64,000 bases of DNA from Bog-756 sp052326605 (GCA_052326605.1 JBKQMB010000079.1:1-64000); one strand, 5' to 3'. Numbered from the stretch's first letter, positions 36,266 through 48,751 are shown. Notes: generated from the sequence alone by a model not told the origin. Translations and numbers: made by a program.

Positions 36266-36366
36266 TTAGATCCGATGGTCGGTGCGTCACCACGGCAGGG
36301 CGGGGGATCGCCCTGCCGGTTGGTCAGAGCGGCGGTGACGACAGCACGGGAACGGGGGAACCATCG
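36266..36366 (+). promoter_or_regulatory. Structured leader of the SGNH hydrolase gene
   Basis: A possible -10 (TTAGAT, 36266-36271) is followed by ~95 nt of leader. The leader contains a perfect 9-bp hairpin, GGCAGGGCG (36294-36302) with CGCCCTGCC (36309-36317) and loop GGGGAT, and ends with GGGAACGGGGGAACC just before ATG 36367. The G-rich end could hide or form the ribosome site. Confidence 0.35.
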
Positions 36367-37269
36367 ATGGCACTGCGGATGGGCAGGACCGGCAGGCGCG
36401 GGCTCGCCAGGTTGCTCGCTCCGATGATGGCGGCAGCCGCACTGGCGGCCACGGTGGTCGTGGCGGGCACGGCCGCCCCGGCGTCGGCTGCACCACTCGA
36501 CTACGTCGCCCTGGGCGACTCCTACACCGCCGGTGCGGGCATCCTTCCGCTCTCCTCGACGATCTCGCCGTTGTGCCTGCAGACGACCCTCAACTACCCG
36601 CACCTCATCGCCCAGGCCGACGGCTGGAACCTGCAGGACGTCAGCTGCTCGGGTGCCACCTCGGGCAACATGACCACCTCGCAGTACCCCGGAGTGGCCC
36701 CCCAGTTCAACGCCCTGTCCGGCTCGACCAACGTGGTGACCGTCGGGATCGGAGGGAACGACAACGACCTGTTCGTGGGGGCCCTGGTCGACTGCGGCGT
36801 CACCGACATCCTCGACTTCCTCAATATCGGCTCGCCCTGCAAGGACATCTACGGCAACACCTTCGCCAACGACGTGAGCGGTGACGCCTCGACCGTTGGC
36901 GGGGTCCTCCAGGGAGTCCACGCGCGTTCACCGCAGGCCCAGGTGTTCGTGGTCGGCTACCCGGACCTCCTCCCCCAGAGCGGGCACTGCTATCCGACCA
37001 TGCCCCTGACCACCGGCGACACCTCCTACCTCAACGGCATCGAGGAGGACCTCAACTCGATGCTGCAGTCCGAGGCCTCGGCCTTTGGAGCCACCTTCGT
37101 CAACACCTTCGCCCCGTCGATCGGGCACGACGCATGCAAGTCCTCGAGCGTACGGTGGATCAACCCGATCATCGCCAGCGGTGGCGGCATCTCGGTGCAC
37201 CCGAACCCCACCGGCGAGTCCGAGCTGGCCACCTTCGTCCGGTCGGCGCTGTCGTCCAAGGGGCTCTGA
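36367..37269 (+). CDS. Secreted SGNH/GDSL-family hydrolase
   Basis: 300 residues. Signal peptide: basic start, LLAPMMAAAALAATVVVAGTAAP core, likely cut near A-S-A about residue 41. Block I is LDYVALGDSYTAGAG (Ser 52 nucleophile), block III TVGIGGNDNDLF (Asn in G-G-N-D), and block V WINPIIASGGGISVHPNPTGESELA (His; the catalytic Asp is not obvious in the classical D-x-x-H position). It also has four to six cysteines spaced as in Streptomyces lipase-like SGNH enzymes, suggesting disulfides. An extracellular esterase or lipase is the best reading. Confidence 0.85.
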   Translation: MALRMGRTGRRGLARLLAPMMAAAALAATVVVAGTAAPASAAPLDYVALGDSYTAGAGILPLSSTISPLCLQTTLNYPHLIAQADGWNLQDVSCSGATSGNMTTSQYPGVAPQFNALSGSTNVVTVGIGGNDNDLFVGALVDCGVTDILDFLNIGSPCKDIYGNTFANDVSGDASTVGGVLQGVHARSPQAQVFVVGYPDLLPQSGHCYPTMPLTTGDTSYLNGIEEDLNSMLQSEASAFGATFVNTFAPSIGHDACKSSSVRWINPIIASGGGISVHPNPTGESELATFVRSALSSKGL

Positions 37270-37332
37270 CCCCGATCTGATCGCATTCCGCTGAACGGCC
37301 CCGCCCCGCCCGGGGTCCACCGGCGACCGGGC

Positions 37333-37375
37333 TACACTGGTGCGTAATCCGCTTTTCGAAACGGAGGAGTGACGC
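37333..37375 (+). promoter_or_regulatory. purA operon promoter and ribosome site
   Basis: TACACT (37333-37338) is a good -10. The leader would be about 30 nt and contains GGAGGAG (about 37363-37369) before GTG 37376. No guanine or PRPP riboswitch-like structure fits in this length. Confidence 0.5.
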
Positions 37376-38652
<1,277 letters not shown>

Positions 38653-38656
<4 letters not shown>

Positions 38657-40011
38657 GCGGCGCGGCGGCCAGGATGCCGGTGGGCGGCCCGGTCCGTACG
38701 GTCTGCGTGGTCGGCTCCGGGGGCCGTGAGCACGCCCTGGCCGTCGTCCTGGGGCGGACCGCCGACGTGGTGGTGACCCCGGGCAACCCGGGCATCACCG
38801 GGACGACGCTCGAGGGTCACACCATCACCAGCGTGGACACCCCGGCCGAGGAGATCGATGCGGACCTCTTCGTGATCGGCCCCGAGGCCCCGCTGGTGGA
38901 CGGCCTGGCCGACCGGCTGCGGTCGTCGGGCAGGCTGGTCTTCGGGCCCGGCGCCGAGGGGGCCAGGCTGGAGGGTTCCAAGGCCTTCATGAAGGAGATG
39001 CTGGCCGAGGCCGGCGTGCCCACCGCCCGCTTCGGCGTGTTCGGGGACCCGGTGGAGGCCAAGGCCTTCCTGCGCTCGCTGCCCGGCCCCTGGGTGGTCA
39101 AGACCGACGGGCTGGCCGCCGGCAAGGGGGTGCTGGTCACCGACTCACTGGCCGAGGCCGAGGCCGACGTCGATGCCAAGCTCTCCGGGGACGCCTTCGG
39201 GGAGGCCGGCCGCCGGGTGGTGGTCGAGGAGGGGCTGGTCGGCTCCGAGTGCTCGCTGCTGGTGCTGTGCGACGGCGAGCGCCTGGCCGCCCTGGCCCCG
39301 GCCCAGGACTTCAAGCGCCGCGACGACCTCGACTACGGCCCCAACACCGGCGGGATGGGCGCGTACTCGCCGGTCCCCCTGGTCGACGACGCCATGGTCC
39401 GCCGGCTGGTGGACAGCGCGGTGGCCCCGCTGGTGGCCGCGCTGCGGGCCCGGGGCATCGAGTACCGCGGCGTGCTCTACGCCGGCCTGATGCTCACGCC
39501 GGACGGCCCGAAGGTGCTCGAGTTCAACGTGCGGTTCGGTGACCCCGAGACCCAGGTGGTGCTGCCCCGGTACCAGGGTGACCTGGCCGCCCTGCTGGCC
39601 GAGGCGGCCTCCGGTGCCCTCACCACCGTGCCCAGGTTCGCACCGGACGCGGCTGTCTGCGTGGTGCTGGCGTCGGAGGGGTATCCCGAGGCACCACGGA
39701 CCGGCGACGTCATCACCGGCCTGGGCGATGCCGCAGCCGTCGAAGGGGTCACCGTCTTCCACGCCGGCACCGCGGTCGCCGCGGGAGGCCCGGAGGGCGC
39801 GGTGGTGACCGCGGGCGGCCGGGTGCTCGGCGTCACCGCCCTCGGGCCGACCATCGCCGACGCACGCCGGCGCGCCTACCGGGCGGTGGACGTCATCGAC
39901 TGGCCGGGGATGCACCTCAGGTCCGATATCGCCCTGTCCGCCACGGCGGGGCCGGCACCGGACGGGTCCGGCGCACCGACGCCGGCCGCCAAGGAGGAGG
40001 TCTCGCAATGA
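38653..40011 (+). CDS. purD: Phosphoribosylamine-glycine ligase (GARS)
   Basis: 452 residues from ATG 38653 within ATGA. About 15 extra residues precede the normal start VRTVCVVGSGGREHALAVVL. ATP-grasp elements: GSKAFMKEMLAEAGVPTARFGVF, PWVVKTDGLAAGKGVLV, DFKRRDDLDYGPNTGGMGAYSPVP (family signature) and PKVLEFNVRFGDPETQV. It ligates glycine to phosphoribosylamine in step two of IMP synthesis. A C-terminal low-complexity tail (~25 residues) follows the enzyme proper. Confidence 0.96.
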
Positions 40012-41318
40012 TCCCGCGCTACGCACCCCCGGAGATGGCCGAGCTGTTCTCGGACGAGGCCCGGTTCGCCATGTGGCTTCGGGTGGAGCTGCTGGCCACC
40101 GACGGCTGGGTCGAGGTGGGTGACGTGCCGGCCGAGGCCGCCGTGGTCTGCCGGTCGAGGGCCCCCCACATCGACGCCGCCTTCGTCGACGCGGTAGCCG
40201 AGCGCGAGCGGGTCACCGACCACGACGTCGCCGCCTTCGTCGACGTGGTGCAGGCGGCCATCGGCCAGCCCGAGGGCTCGTGGATCCATTACGGCCTCAC
40301 CTCCTCCGACGTGGTGGACACCGCGTTGTGCGCCACACTGACCCGCGCCTCGGACCTGCTCATCGAGGCCTGCTCTCGACTGGTGCGGGCGCTGAAGGCC
40401 AGGGCCGTGGAGTGCATCGACATCCCGGTGACCGGACGGACGCACGGGATGCACGCCGAGCCGACCACCTTCGGGGCCAAGTTCTCGCTGTGGGCCCTGC
40501 AGGCCGACCGCGATCTCCAGCGCCTGCGGGCCGCCCGCCACCGGGTGGCAGTGGGCAAGCTGTCGGGGGCGGTGGGCACCTACTCGAACATCGACCCCCG
40601 GGTGGAGGGCCATGTCTGCCACGCGCTGGGCCTCACGCCCACCCCGGCCACCCAGGTGGTGGCCCGCGACCGCCATGCCGAGTACCTGTACGCCTGCGCC
40701 TCGGTCGGCGCCACCATCGAGCAGATCGCCACCGAGGTGCGCCACATGGCCCGCAGCGAGCTCGGGGAGGTGGAGGAGCCGTTCAAGCCGGGGCAGAAGG
40801 GGAGCTCGGCCATGCCCCACAAGCGCAATCCGATCCTCTCCGAACGGCTGTGCGGCCTGGCCCGCGTCCTGCGCGGCTACCTGGCCTCCGGCCTCGAGGA
40901 CGTGGCTCTCTGGCACGAGCGCGACATCTCGCACAGCTCGGTGGAGCGGGTGGTGCTCCCCGACGCCAGCATGCTCGCCCTGTACATGCTGCAAAAGACG
41001 AAGGGACTGGTCGAAGGGCTGGTGATCCACCCCGAACGGGCCCTGGCCACGCTGACCGAGGGCAGCCACGGACTGGTGTTCAGCCAGTCGGTCCTGCTGG
41101 CCCTGGTCAATGGCGGCCTCAGCCGCGACGCGGCCTACCGCATCGTGCAGCGGGACGCCCGGGCCGCCTGGGAGGGGGGTCGCTCCTTCCGCCAGGTGCT
41201 CGACGAGGACCCCGAGGTCACCCTGTCGGCCGCCGCCCTCGACGACGCCTTCGACCTCTCCCGCACCCTGCGCCACGTCCACCGGTTCACCGACGCCCTG
41301 GAGGACCTTGCACCATGA
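40008..41318 (+). CDS. purB: Adenylosuccinate lyase
   Basis: 436 residues from ATG 40008 (ATGA overlap with purD). Fumarase/aspartase-superfamily motifs: YGLTSSDVVDTAL, PVTGRTHGMHAEPTTFG (catalytic His region) and the signature KGSSAMPHKRNPILSERL with the mobile-loop serine. It cleaves SAICAR to AICAR and adenylosuccinate to AMP, so it serves both its neighbours purC and purA. Length is normal. Confidence 0.97.
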   Translation: MIPRYAPPEMAELFSDEARFAMWLRVELLATDGWVEVGDVPAEAAVVCRSRAPHIDAAFVDAVAERERVTDHDVAAFVDVVQAAIGQPEGSWIHYGLTSSDVVDTALCATLTRASDLLIEACSRLVRALKARAVECIDIPVTGRTHGMHAEPTTFGAKFSLWALQADRDLQRLRAARHRVAVGKLSGAVGTYSNIDPRVEGHVCHALGLTPTPATQVVARDRHAEYLYACASVGATIEQIATEVRHMARSELGEVEEPFKPGQKGSSAMPHKRNPILSERLCGLARVLRGYLASGLEDVALWHERDISHSSVERVVLPDASMLALYMLQKTKGLVEGLVIHPERALATLTEGSHGLVFSQSVLLALVNGGLSRDAAYRIVQRDARAAWEGGRSFRQVLDEDPEVTLSAAALDDAFDLSRTLRHVHRFTDALEDLAP

Positions 41319-42220
41319 CCTTGCCGTCTGCCGCCCCGTTGACCCTCCTCTCCTCGGGCAAGGTCCGCGAGCTCTACGACGCCGGTCAGGGCAGGCTGCT
41401 GATGGTGGCCTCCGACCGGATCTCCGCCTTCGACGTGATCATGGACGAGCCCATCCCCGACAAGGGAAGGGTGCTCACCGCCATGACCGCCTACTGGCTG
41501 GAGGAGCTCTCCGACCTGGCCCCCAACCACCTGATCAGCGCGGATACCGCCGAGTTCCCCGAGGGGGCGGCGGCGCTGCCCGGGGGCCTCGAGGAGTTGG
41601 CCGGGCGGGCCATGCTGGTCAGGCGGGCCGACATGCTCGACGTCGAGTGCATCGTGCGCGGCTACCTGGCCGGCTCGGCGTACAAGGAGTACCAGCGCAC
41701 CGGCACCGTCCACGGGATGGCCATGCCGGCGGGCCTCCGCCACGCGGACCGGCTGCCCGAGCCCATCTTCACCCCGTCCACCAAGGCGGTGGAGGGCCAC
41801 GACCTCAACATCGGCATGGCCGAGGCCGTCGACCTGGTGGGCCGGGAGGCCGCCGAGGCCGCCGCCGAGCTGTGCCTGGCCGCCTACGCCCGGGCCGCGG
41901 CCCGGGCCGAAGAGCAGGGGATCGTGATCTGCGACACCAAGTTCGAGCTCGGGTTCATCGACGGGGCGCTGTCCATCTGCGACGAGGTGCTCACCCCCGA
42001 CTCGTCGCGCTTCTGGCCGGCCGACGACTGTGCCCCGGGCACCAACCCGCCCTCCTTCGACAAGCAGCCCCTGCGCGACTGGCTCGAGGCCCAGCCGTGG
42101 GACAAGGAGCCGCCGCCGCCCTCGCTTCCCGACGAGATCGTGTCGGCCACCTCCACCCGGTACGTCGACGCCTACGAGCGGGTCTGCGGACGTTTCCTGC
42201 GCGACTGGTACGGTGCGTGA
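41315..42220 (+). CDS. purC: SAICAR synthetase
   Basis: 301 residues from ATG 41315 (ATGA overlap with purB). Motifs: LLSSGKVRELYDAGQGRLLMVASDRISAFDVIM, PIPDKGRVLTAMTAYW, DVECIVRGYLAGSAYKEYQ, ICDTKFELGF and DEVLTPDSSRFWP. It is the long, eukaryote-like form rather than the ~240-residue B. subtilis type. It couples aspartate to CAIR in step eight of IMP synthesis. No purE/purK is in the window. Confidence 0.96.
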   Translation: MTLPSAAPLTLLSSGKVRELYDAGQGRLLMVASDRISAFDVIMDEPIPDKGRVLTAMTAYWLEELSDLAPNHLISADTAEFPEGAAALPGGLEELAGRAMLVRRADMLDVECIVRGYLAGSAYKEYQRTGTVHGMAMPAGLRHADRLPEPIFTPSTKAVEGHDLNIGMAEAVDLVGREAAEAAAELCLAAYARAAARAEEQGIVICDTKFELGFIDGALSICDEVLTPDSSRFWPADDCAPGTNPPSFDKQPLRDWLEAQPWDKEPPPPSLPDEIVSATSTRYVDAYERVCGRFLRDWYGA

Positions 42221-42222
42221 CG

Positions 42223-42498
42223 ATGGCCTCCTCGGAACGCTTCTCGGTGCTGGTGGAGGTGCGCCTCCGCGACGGCATCGCCGATCCCCAGGGGGCGACC
42301 ATCGAACGGGCTCTGCCCGCCCTGGGCCTGTCGGGCGTGTCCGGGGTGCGTGCCGGAAAGGCGTTCTGGTTCGACATCTCCGCGGCGGATGAGACCGACG
42401 CGCTGGCCCAGGCCACGGAGGTGGCCGACCGGCTGCTGGCCAACCCGGTCATCGAGGAGTCGTCGGTCACGGTCAACCCGGCGGGAGCCGGGATCTGA
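42223..42498 (+). CDS. purS: FGAM synthase small subunit PurS
   Basis: 91 residues from ATG 42223 (an overlapping GTG at 42216 is out of frame). The short ferredoxin-like fold is recognisable: FSVLVEVRLRDGIADPQGATIERALPALGL, VSGVRAGKAFWFDI and VADRLLANPVIEESSVTV. PurS bridges PurL and the glutaminase PurQ in the three-subunit enzyme. The next gene starts on its stop (TGATG). Confidence 0.93.
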   Translation: MASSERFSVLVEVRLRDGIADPQGATIERALPALGLSGVSGVRAGKAFWFDISAADETDALAQATEVADRLLANPVIEESSVTVNPAGAGI

Positions 42499-43187
42499 TG
42501 GGCGCCCGGATCGGCGTGGTCATCTTCCCGGGCACCAACTGCGAACACGATTCCATCCTCGCCGTCGAGCGCCTCGGCGCCTCGGCCGACCTGGTGTGGC
42601 ACGGCGACACGTCGGTCGCCGGGTACGACGCCCTGATCCTCCCGGGCGGGTTCGCCCACGGCGACTACCTCCGGCCGGGGGCCATCGCGCGATTCTCCCC
42701 GGTGATGGATGCGGTGGGACGGTTCGCGGCCGACGGTGGGCCGGTAGTGGGCATCTGCAACGGCTTCCAGGTGCTGTGCGAGGCCGGGCTGCTTCCCGGG
42801 GCGCTCCAGAAGAACCGGGGCCTGCGGTTCGTGTGCGCCACCGTGGTGATCCGGGTGGAGACCGGGGACTCCGTGCTGACTGCCGGCGTGCCGGTGGGCA
42901 CCGAGTTGCGCATCCCCATCAACCACTTCGAGGGCAACTACACCTGCGACGCCGACACCCTGGCCGAGCTGCAGTCCGAGGACCGGGTGGTGGTGCGCTA
43001 CGTGGACAACCCCAACGGCTCGGTCGACGACATCGCCGGGGTGTGCAACCGGGCCCGCAACGTGGTCGGGCTCATGCCCCATCCCGAACGGGCCTCCGAC
43101 CCCCTGCTGGGCTCGGTCGACGGCAGGGTACTGCTGTCCGCGCTGCTCGCGTCGGCGGCGTCCCCGGTGGGGGCGACACCTGCCTGA
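42498..43187 (+). CDS. purQ: FGAM synthase glutaminase subunit PurQ
   Basis: 229 residues from ATG 42498. Class I glutamine amidotransferase: IGVVIFPGTNCEHDSILAVE, LILPGGFAHGDYLRPGAIAR, nucleophile elbow VVGICNGFQVLCEAGLLPGAL (Cys) and MPHPERASDPL (His). It supplies ammonia to PurL, whose gene is about 2.3 kb downstream rather than next to it. It is the last gene of the first purine operon. Confidence 0.95.
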   Translation: MGARIGVVIFPGTNCEHDSILAVERLGASADLVWHGDTSVAGYDALILPGGFAHGDYLRPGAIARFSPVMDAVGRFAADGGPVVGICNGFQVLCEAGLLPGALQKNRGLRFVCATVVIRVETGDSVLTAGVPVGTELRIPINHFEGNYTCDADTLAELQSEDRVVVRYVDNPNGSVDDIAGVCNRARNVVGLMPHPERASDPLLGSVDGRVLLSALLASAASPVGATPA

Positions 43188-43189
43188 CG

Positions 43190-43220
43190 GGGGTCCGGGG
43201 GATGGGGCTCGGCGGACCCC
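43190..43220. terminator. Hairpin between purQ and the convergent gene
   Basis: GGGGTCCG (43190-43197) and CGGACCCC (43213-43220) are exact complements with a 15-nt G-rich loop. It starts 3 nt after purQ and faces a convergent gene, so it may end both transcripts. Confidence 0.4.
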
Positions 43221-43242
43221 GGGGAGACCGGGCCCGGTGGGC

Positions 43243-43674
43243 TCAGCTTCGGGTGCGGGGGATCTTCGCCTGCTGCAGCACGGAGGCGCTGACGCCCACG
43301 GTCCGCCACGCCGAGTAGGAGATGCCCTTGCGCTCGCCGTAGAGGCGGGCCACCTTCACGAAGCTCTTCTCCAGGGCGGCCAGGTCCACTGTGTCCCCAC
43401 TATGGGACAGCTCGGCCTCGAGCCGCTGCTTCTCCTCGACCAGATGCAGGCGCGAGAGCGGTTCGGCCGTGGGCAGGGCGGCCTCGATGGCGGACAGGCG
43501 ACGGCGGATCGAGTCCGGTGTCCGCTTGCGGCCCCGGCGGGGTTTGGTCGACTCGAGGGCCTCGAGGTACTGGCGCACGATGCGCCCTTCCTCGCGACCC
43601 TTGGCCAATGCCGCTTTGTGGGCGTCGGACATGGAGGTTTTTTTGCGCGATTTCGTCGAAGTAGGGGAAGCCAT
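43243..43674 (-). CDS. Small basic hypothetical protein
   Basis: 143 residues starting MASPTSTKSRKKTSM. It is highly charged: KAALAKGREEGRIVRQYLEALE, then the Arg-rich KPRRGRKRTPDSIRRRLSAIE (an AT-hook-like P-R-R-G-R-K-R), then helices rich in Glu/Leu and a C-terminal KGISYSAWRTVGVSASVLQQAKI that reads like a conserved small helical module. It resembles actinobacterial hypothetical proteins; DNA binding is possible but not shown. A run of seven A occurs at 43644-43638 in codons 11-13, just before an alternative start MSDAHKAAL, so slippage or a shorter form is conceivable. Confidence 0.65.
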   Translation of the reverse strand: MASPTSTKSRKKTSMSDAHKAALAKGREEGRIVRQYLEALESTKPRRGRKRTPDSIRRRLSAIEAALPTAEPLSRLHLVEEKQRLEAELSHSGDTVDLAALEKSFVKVARLYGERKGISYSAWRTVGVSASVLQQAKIPRTRS

Positions 43675-43905
43675 GGGGAGAGCATCCCAGAGTTCTCCAT
43701 ATGGGGCAAATGGTTTCTCCCGGTTGTCCTGCACGCGCCGATCTCCCCGTGTTGATTTGGATCATCAGGGATCGATCCGGCCCGAGCTCGTCTGAAAAAC
43801 AGGAGGCGCCTTTTGTCCGCGGCCACGTGCCTGGTGGCGGTCCATTCGCCGGCCCCGTCCGATCCGAGGGCCGGTCATTCGCCTGGGCTGCCCTGACGAT
43901 CCCGG

Positions 43906-45327
43906 TCAGTTGCACACGGATACGAGTGTGTACCCGGCCGCTCGGATCCCGCTGATGATCGCCGGAAGGGCTGCCACCGTCTGGGATCGGTCGCCACCAC
44001 CGTCGTGAAGGACGATGATCGCCCCGGGGTGGAGGGCGGAGAGCACCCGGTTCACGATCACCGCGGTTCCCGGCCTCAGGTAGTCGGAAGGGTCGACATC
44101 CCACATGAGTTCGCCCAATGAGCGCTGGGCGAGCTGGGAGAGGACCGACGCGTCGGTGTCGCCGAATGGCGGTCGAACGCACTTCACCGGCTGTCCGGTT
44201 ACCGAGGTGATCAGGTCGGTGGTCCTGTCCACTTGACCTGGCCATCCGGCGGGACTCAGATGGGTCAGATCGGTGTGGTTCCAGGTGTGGTTGGTCAGGG
44301 TCATCCCGTCGGCGGCCTCCTGGGCGAGGACGTTCGGCCAGGTCGCGCCCTGCTCGCCGATGATCTGGAAGGTGGCCGGGACCTGCGCCGCGGTCAGCAC
44401 CTGCAGGATCTGGGGGGTGTACACCGGTGAGGGCCCGTCGTCGAAGGTCAGGGCCGCCACCTTGGTGCCCTTCGGGTAGAGGTTGCCGGGAATGTCCGAC
44501 AGGTTGGAGATGACGACGCCGGCCAGGTTCGGCCCTCCGACCCGACCCGGGGGCACGGGCAGCAGCCAAAGCCCCTGCCCGTCCGGGGTGGCCACGATGG
44601 CGGCGATCGGGTCGGCGATCGGCTGGCCGCCCATCGACCCCAGGAACGGGGCATCTCCGAAGTTGAAGATCCCCCCGTCGGAGGCCACCATCCAGTAGCC
44701 CGTTCCGCTCGGCGTGGCCGCCATCCCGACCACGGGGCGGTTGAGGGGTTGCCCGCCCATCGACCCCAGGAACGGGGCGTCTCCGAAGGCGAAGATCCCC
44801 CCGTCGGAGGCCACCAGCCAGTAGCCCTTTCCACTCGGCGTGGCCGCCATCCCCACCACCGGGCGGTTGAGGTGCTGGGCGCCCGTCGAGCCGGCGAACG
44901 ACGCGTCTCCGAAGGCGAAGATCCCCCCGTCGGAGGCCACCAGCCAGTAGCCCTTTCCGCTCGGCGTGGCCGCCACCCCCACCACCGGGCGGTTGAGGTG
45001 CTGGGCGCCGGTCGAGCCGAAGAACGGCGCGTCTCCGAAGGCGAAGATCCCCCCGTCGGAGGCCACCAGCCAGTAGCCCTTTCCGCTCGGCGTGGCCGCC
45101 ATGGCCACCACTGGTGCGACCAGCCCGGTGGCGGGGGCCGCTCCGTAGCTTCCGGCGGTTCCGATGGCAACGGGCTGGCCGGCCACCACGCCCGTCGAGG
45201 CAGCGGCGGAGGTGGCGGGGAGGAGCAACAGGGGGGCGCAGCCGACGACCGCGGCCACGATCACCGCCACGATCACCGCCACCAGGGCCGGGCCGATGCG
45301 CCTGTCGCCGGGTCTGGCGTTCCTCAT
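43906..45327 (-). CDS. Secreted polysaccharide deacetylase with 42-residue N-terminal repeats
   Basis: 473 residues from ATG 45325-45327 (GGGAGG 7 nt upstream). Signal: ALVAVIVAVIVAAVVGCAPLLLLPATSAA. Residues ~73-240 are four tandem 42-residue repeats of the form V-V-G-M-A-A-T-P-S-G-K-G-Y-W..A-S-D-G-G-I-F-A-F-G-D-A, plus a degenerate fifth. The C-terminal half is a NodB domain: ALTFDDGPSP (about 292-301, base and metal Asp), NHTWNHTD (metal His pair), RPPFGDTDA, WDVDPSDY and IVLHDGGGDRS. It should de-N-acetylate a cell-wall or surface glycan outside the cell. The repeats likely form a propeller-like or adhesive module. It is divergent from purL. Confidence 0.85.
   Translation of the reverse strand: MRNARPGDRRIGPALVAVIVAVIVAAVVGCAPLLLLPATSAAASTGVVAGQPVAIGTAGSYGAAPATGLVAPVVAMAATPSGKGYWLVASDGGIFAFGDAPFFGSTGAQHLNRPVVGVAATPSGKGYWLVASDGGIFAFGDASFAGSTGAQHLNRPVVGMAATPSGKGYWLVASDGGIFAFGDAPFLGSMGGQPLNRPVVGMAATPSGTGYWMVASDGGIFNFGDAPFLGSMGGQPIADPIAAIVATPDGQGLWLLPVPPGRVGGPNLAGVVISNLSDIPGNLYPKGTKVAALTFDDGPSPVYTPQILQVLTAAQVPATFQIIGEQGATWPNVLAQEAADGMTLTNHTWNHTDLTHLSPAGWPGQVDRTTDLITSVTGQPVKCVRPPFGDTDASVLSQLAQRSLGELMWDVDPSDYLRPGTAVIVNRVLSALHPGAIIVLHDGGGDRSQTVAALPAIISGIRAAGYTLVSVCN
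44608..45111 (-). repeat. Four tandem 126-bp coding repeats
   Basis: Units at about 45111-44986, 44985-44860, 44859-44734 and 44733-44608 encode the 42-residue repeats of the deacetylase. Units 1-3 are near-identical in DNA, including synonymous positions, while unit 4 is slightly diverged (GTGYWMV, FNFGD). This implies recent duplication or gene conversion and makes unit number prone to change. Confidence 0.85.
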
Positions 45328-45514
45328 GTCGAACCTCCCGCGGACGGCAAACCTGCACGTCAGGTTCGCCTTCCTCCGCCGGCCGCGATTCAACCACAGA
45401 CCGCATCGGTCGATACGGACCGGGCGCCGGGTCGGACCGGGCGATCCCCTCCACGCCGGGAGGTCGATGCCCGGACGCGGCCGCAGGCCACACGAGGCGC
45501 GTACGCGACGCAGG

Positions 45515-45527
45515 TACGCTCGGCGCG
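45515..45527 (+). promoter_or_regulatory. Leaderless promoter of purL, -10 TACGCT
   Basis: TACGCT (45515-45520), 7 nt, ATG 45528. No ribosome site precedes the ATG. It shows that purL has its own promoter, separate from purASQ. Confidence 0.55.
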
Positions 45528-47846
<2,319 letters not shown>

Positions 47847-47888
47847 CACCAGCGTCGACCCTCCGGCCGCAGCCGCTGTCCGGCTGGG

Positions 47889-48737
47889 TCAGCCGCCGGG
47901 CCGGCGGGCCTCGAGCTCGGCCAGCACACTGTCGGGCACTTTGAGGTCTCCCTGGCCGGTACCCACCCGGAGGTCGGGCTTGATCGTCCCGTGGTAGTCC
48001 GAGCCGCCCGTCGCCACCAGGTCGAATCGCCGGGCCAGGTTGCCCAGCTCCTGGCGCTGGCGGGGGGAGTAGCGGCCGTAGGTGGCCTCGATGCCGGTGA
48101 ACCCGGCCCCGGCCAGTTCGCCGACCAGGCGGGCCAGTTCGGGCCCCTCGAGCCCCGTGCCGTAGGGGTGGGCGAGGACCGCCACGCCTCCCGATTCCCG
48201 GGCCAGCCGGGCGACATCCGGACCGGACAGGCGCGCCTTGGGGACGTAGGCGGGGCGGCCGTTGGCCAGGTAGCGGTCGAAGGCGTCCTCGACCGATGCG
48301 GCGGCGCCGACGGCCACCATGGCGGTGGCGAAGTGCGGCCGCCCGACGCCCGACTCGGTGCCGGCTTCGGCCACCGCCATTTCGTAGGTGACGGGCACGC
48401 CGAGGGCGGCCAGCCGCTCGGCGAGCGCGAGGTTGCGCTCGTGGCGGTCGATCCGCAGTCGGCCCAGCTCCTCGACGAGCGGGCTCCCGCCGTCCTCCAC
48501 GAAGTAGACCAGCACGTGCATGCCGCCGACCGCCACCGGGTGGCACGAGATCTCGCACCCGGGGACGAACCTGATCCCGAGCTGTTCGGCCCGGGCGCGG
48601 GCGGCACCGATCCCGGCCAGGGAGTCGTGGTCGGTGAGGGCCACGGCACTGCACCCGGCCTCGGCGGCCAGCTCCACGATCCGCTCGGGGGGGTCGGTGC
48701 CGTCCGATACGGAGGAGTGGGTGTGGAGGTCGATCAT
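47889..48737 (-). CDS. PHP-domain metal-dependent phosphoesterase
   Basis: 282 residues starting MIDLHTHSSVSDGTDPPERIV. PHP metal motifs: DLHTHS, ALTDHDSLAG, FVPGCEISCH, H-V-L-V-Y-F-V, VLAHPYG and GGSDYHG. The layout is that of the YciV/RnaM group (3',5'-nucleoside bisphosphate phosphatase or 5'-3' oligonucleotide exonuclease). A role in nucleotide salvage would fit its place between purL and purF, but the strand is opposite. An upstream in-frame start at 48779 lacks support. Confidence 0.85.
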   Translation of the reverse strand: MIDLHTHSSVSDGTDPPERIVELAAEAGCSAVALTDHDSLAGIGAARARAEQLGIRFVPGCEISCHPVAVGGMHVLVYFVEDGGSPLVEELGRLRIDRHERNLALAERLAALGVPVTYEMAVAEAGTESGVGRPHFATAMVAVGAAASVEDAFDRYLANGRPAYVPKARLSGPDVARLARESGGVAVLAHPYGTGLEGPELARLVGELAGAGFTGIEATYGRYSPRQRQELGNLARRFDLVATGGSDYHGTIKPDLRVGTGQGDLKVPDSVLAELEARRPGG

Positions 48738-48751
48738 CGCCGGTGACGCTA
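48738..48751 (-). promoter_or_regulatory. Leaderless promoter, -10 TAGCGT
   Basis: Minus-strand TAGCGT (48751-48746), 8 nt, ATG 48737; no ribosome site. Confidence 0.45.

Noticed and set aside
36240..36366. c-di-AMP riboswitch as a firm call
   Set aside because: Only the G-rich end resembles the motif; the conserved 5' half and pseudoknot partners could not be placed, so it is kept only as a weak finding.
44608..45111. Tandem repeats that could be mistaken for a CRISPR array or VNTR
   Set aside because: Units are 126 bp, contiguous without spacers, and keep one reading frame that encodes the deacetylase repeats.
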